Positions 62,811 through 64,000 of a stretch of DNA of 64,000 nt are shown in pieces; the stretch's first letter is position 1; each line of letters starts with the position of its first letter. Location of the stretch: positions 1 to 64,000 of the forward strand of contig NZ_BAGM01000095.1 in the NCBI RefSeq assembly GCF_000308855.1. Reading direction: 5' to 3'. This DNA comes from Nocardia veterana NBRC 100344 (GTDB lineage Bacteria; Actinomycetota; Actinomycetes; Mycobacteriales; Mycobacteriaceae). The position numbers were made by a program, and so were the translations under genes. The notes beneath the pieces are model-generated. The model worked only from the letters and a program-made list of their open reading frames with translations, searched no databases and was not told the DNA's origin.

Positions 62811-64000
62811 CGCGTACCTCCTTTCGCACCGGCCAGTCCGGCCGCTTCGGCCCGTTCCACCACCGAGGGCAGAACGTCCAGCAATCTGTCGATATCCGCG
62901 CGCGTCGAGGTATGCCCCAGCGAGAAACGCAGCGACCCGCGCGCCTGTCGCGGTTCGACACCCATCGCCAACAGGACGTGGCTGGGCGCGGCCACCCCCG
63001 CATTGCACGCCGACCCGGTCGAACATTCGATTCCGGCGGCGTCGAGCAGCATCAGCAGCGAGTCGCCCTCACACCCGGGAAACGTGAAATGCGCGTTACC
63101 GGGCAACCGATGGATGCCGTCGGCACCGTTGAGCACCGCGCTCGGAATCCGTTCCCGCACACCGTCGATCAGCTGATCGCGTAGCTCGGTCAGCTCGGCG
63201 GTGCGCTGGGGCAGCTCGCGGACCGTCTCGCGCAGCGCCGCGGCCAATCCGACCGCCGCCGGCACATCCGAGGTTCCCGAACGCAGATCGCGTTCGTGGC
63301 CGCCACCGTGCAGCAGCGGCACACAGCCCACCTGCCGGCCGAGCAACAGCACGCCCGCACCGTGCGGCCCGCCCACCTTGTGCCCGGCGAAGCTGGCCGC
63401 CGCCAGGCCACTGGCGGCGAAATCGATCGGCAGCTGCGCCGCGGCCTGCACCGCGTCGCTGTGCATCGGAACATCGAATTCCTGTGCGATGGAAGCCAAT
63501 TCGACGATCGGCTCGATGGTGCCGACCTCGTTGTTCGCCCACATCACACTGACCAGAGCGGTGTCGGCGGCGTGCGCGGCCAGCGCCTCGCGCAGCACGC
63601 GCGGAGAGACGGTGCCGTCGGCCTCGACGTCGAGCAGGGTGACCTGGGCGCCCTCGTGTTCCTGCAACCAGTCCACCGCGTCGAGGACCGCGTGGTGCTC
63701 GATCGCGCTCACCAGGATGCGGGTGCGGCGCGGATCGGCATCGCGGCGGGCCCAGTAGATGCCCTTGACGGCGAGGTTGTCGCTTTCCGTACCGCCCGAG
63801 GTGAACAGGATCTCCGAGGGCCGCGCCCCCAGGTCGGCGGCGATGGACTCGCGCGCTTCCTCCAGCAGCCGGCGTGCGGTCCGGCCCGAGCCGTGCAGCG
63901 ACGAGGCATTACCGACCGTGCCGAGCACAGCCGTCATCGCCTCGACGGCGGCCGGGAACATGGGTGTCGTGGCCGCGTGATCGAGGTAGACCGTCTTGGG
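62807..64000 (-). CDS. iscS: Cysteine desulfurase, 5' end beyond the window
   Basis: At least 397 residues; the reading frame is still open at the right edge (the outermost residues read [19 protein letters not shown], the usual IscS/NifS N-terminus), so only a few codons are missing. The PLP Lys is in [17 protein letters not shown] and the catalytic persulfide Cys in [25 protein letters not shown] binds PLP phosphate. It takes sulfur from cysteine and should deliver it to MnmA, whose start overlaps its stop. An internal ATG at 63961 is not the true start because conserved residues precede it. Confidence 0.95.
   Translation of the reverse strand, partial: PKTVYLDHAATTPMFPAAVEAMTAVLGTVGNASSLHGSGRTARRLLEEARESIAADLGARPSEILFTSGGTESDNLAVKGIYWARRDADPRRTRILVSAIEHHAVLDAVDWLQEHEGAQVTLLDVEADGTVSPRVLREALAAHAADTALVSVMWANNEVGTIEPIVELASIAQEFDVPMHSDAVQAAAQLPIDFAASGLAAASFAGHKVGGPHGAGVLLLGRQVGCVPLLHGGGHERDLRSGTSDVPAAVGLAAALRETVRELPQRTAELTELRDQLIDGVRERIPSAVLNGADGIHRLPGNAHFTFPGCEGDSLLMLLDAAGIECSTGSACNAGVAAPSHVLLAMGVEPRQARGSLRFSLGHTSTRADIDRLLDVLPSVVERAEAAGLAGAKGGTR

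Overview
The window is high-GC actinobacterial DNA, almost certainly from a mycolic-acid bacterium of the Mycobacteriales and most like Nocardia. Evidence: very strong third-position G/C bias, many GTG starts, an F420-type PPOX protein, a DUF222/13E12 HNH protein behind a TCGAAC-type SOS box, and a gene order (ilvC-ilvN-ilvB | cfp6 ... DoxX | lppZ ... gatB ... pfkA ... gatA-gatC | ACT protein ... ligA ... B12-independent Met-synthase-like protein ... mnmA-iscS) that I recall from the Mycobacterium tuberculosis Rv3001c-Rv3025c block. The genus was not tested by any search.

Layout. 1-7.35 kb: small regulatory modules. These are a MarR repressor with an AhpD-like peroxidase, a PPOX protein, two tiny secreted aromatic proteins, an ATP-grasp enzyme, a TetR/membrane-protein pair and a LysG/LysE-like exporter pair. 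7.35-14.2 kb: an accessory stretch with a LexA-boxed DUF222 HNH protein, an XRE-TPR/GNAT operon opposite a resolvase-like protein coupled to a one-helix microprotein, a second HNH nuclease and a Uma2 nuclease-fold protein. 14.2-20.4 kb: a DUF1460 secreted protein, a tandem-repeat spacer, an SDR, the remains of an enoyl-CoA hydratase, a second MarR module, a double-hotdog thioesterase and a DUF2252 protein.

20.5-27.5 kb is the branched-chain amino acid cluster. ilvB-ilvN-ilvC lie on the minus strand and end at a strong terminator. They are preceded by a leader peptide with consecutive Leu-Leu-Val-Ile codons and a U-tract terminator, i.e. a transcription attenuator. cfp6 and ilvD are on the plus strand. 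27.7-36.5 kb: a MetE-like protein, DoxX, LppZ-like lipoprotein, GatB and a MacB/FtsX-type ABC exporter. 36.6-49.0 kb is dense in signalling: two NarL-type two-component systems (one split by uppP), two membrane Ser/Thr kinases, two tandem beta-lactamase-fold lipoproteins and pfkA. 49.2-64 kb: a phospholipase A2 / alpha-beta hydrolase fusion, a MarR regulator, GatA/GatC, an ACT protein, LigA, an orphan AAA ATPase, a MetE-C-like protein, MnmA and IscS. The last gene runs off the right edge.

Two themes recur. Many starts sit 6-8 nt after a TANNNT -10 box, so they are probably leaderless transcripts. Several repressors have palindromes placed over their own start codons or promoters.
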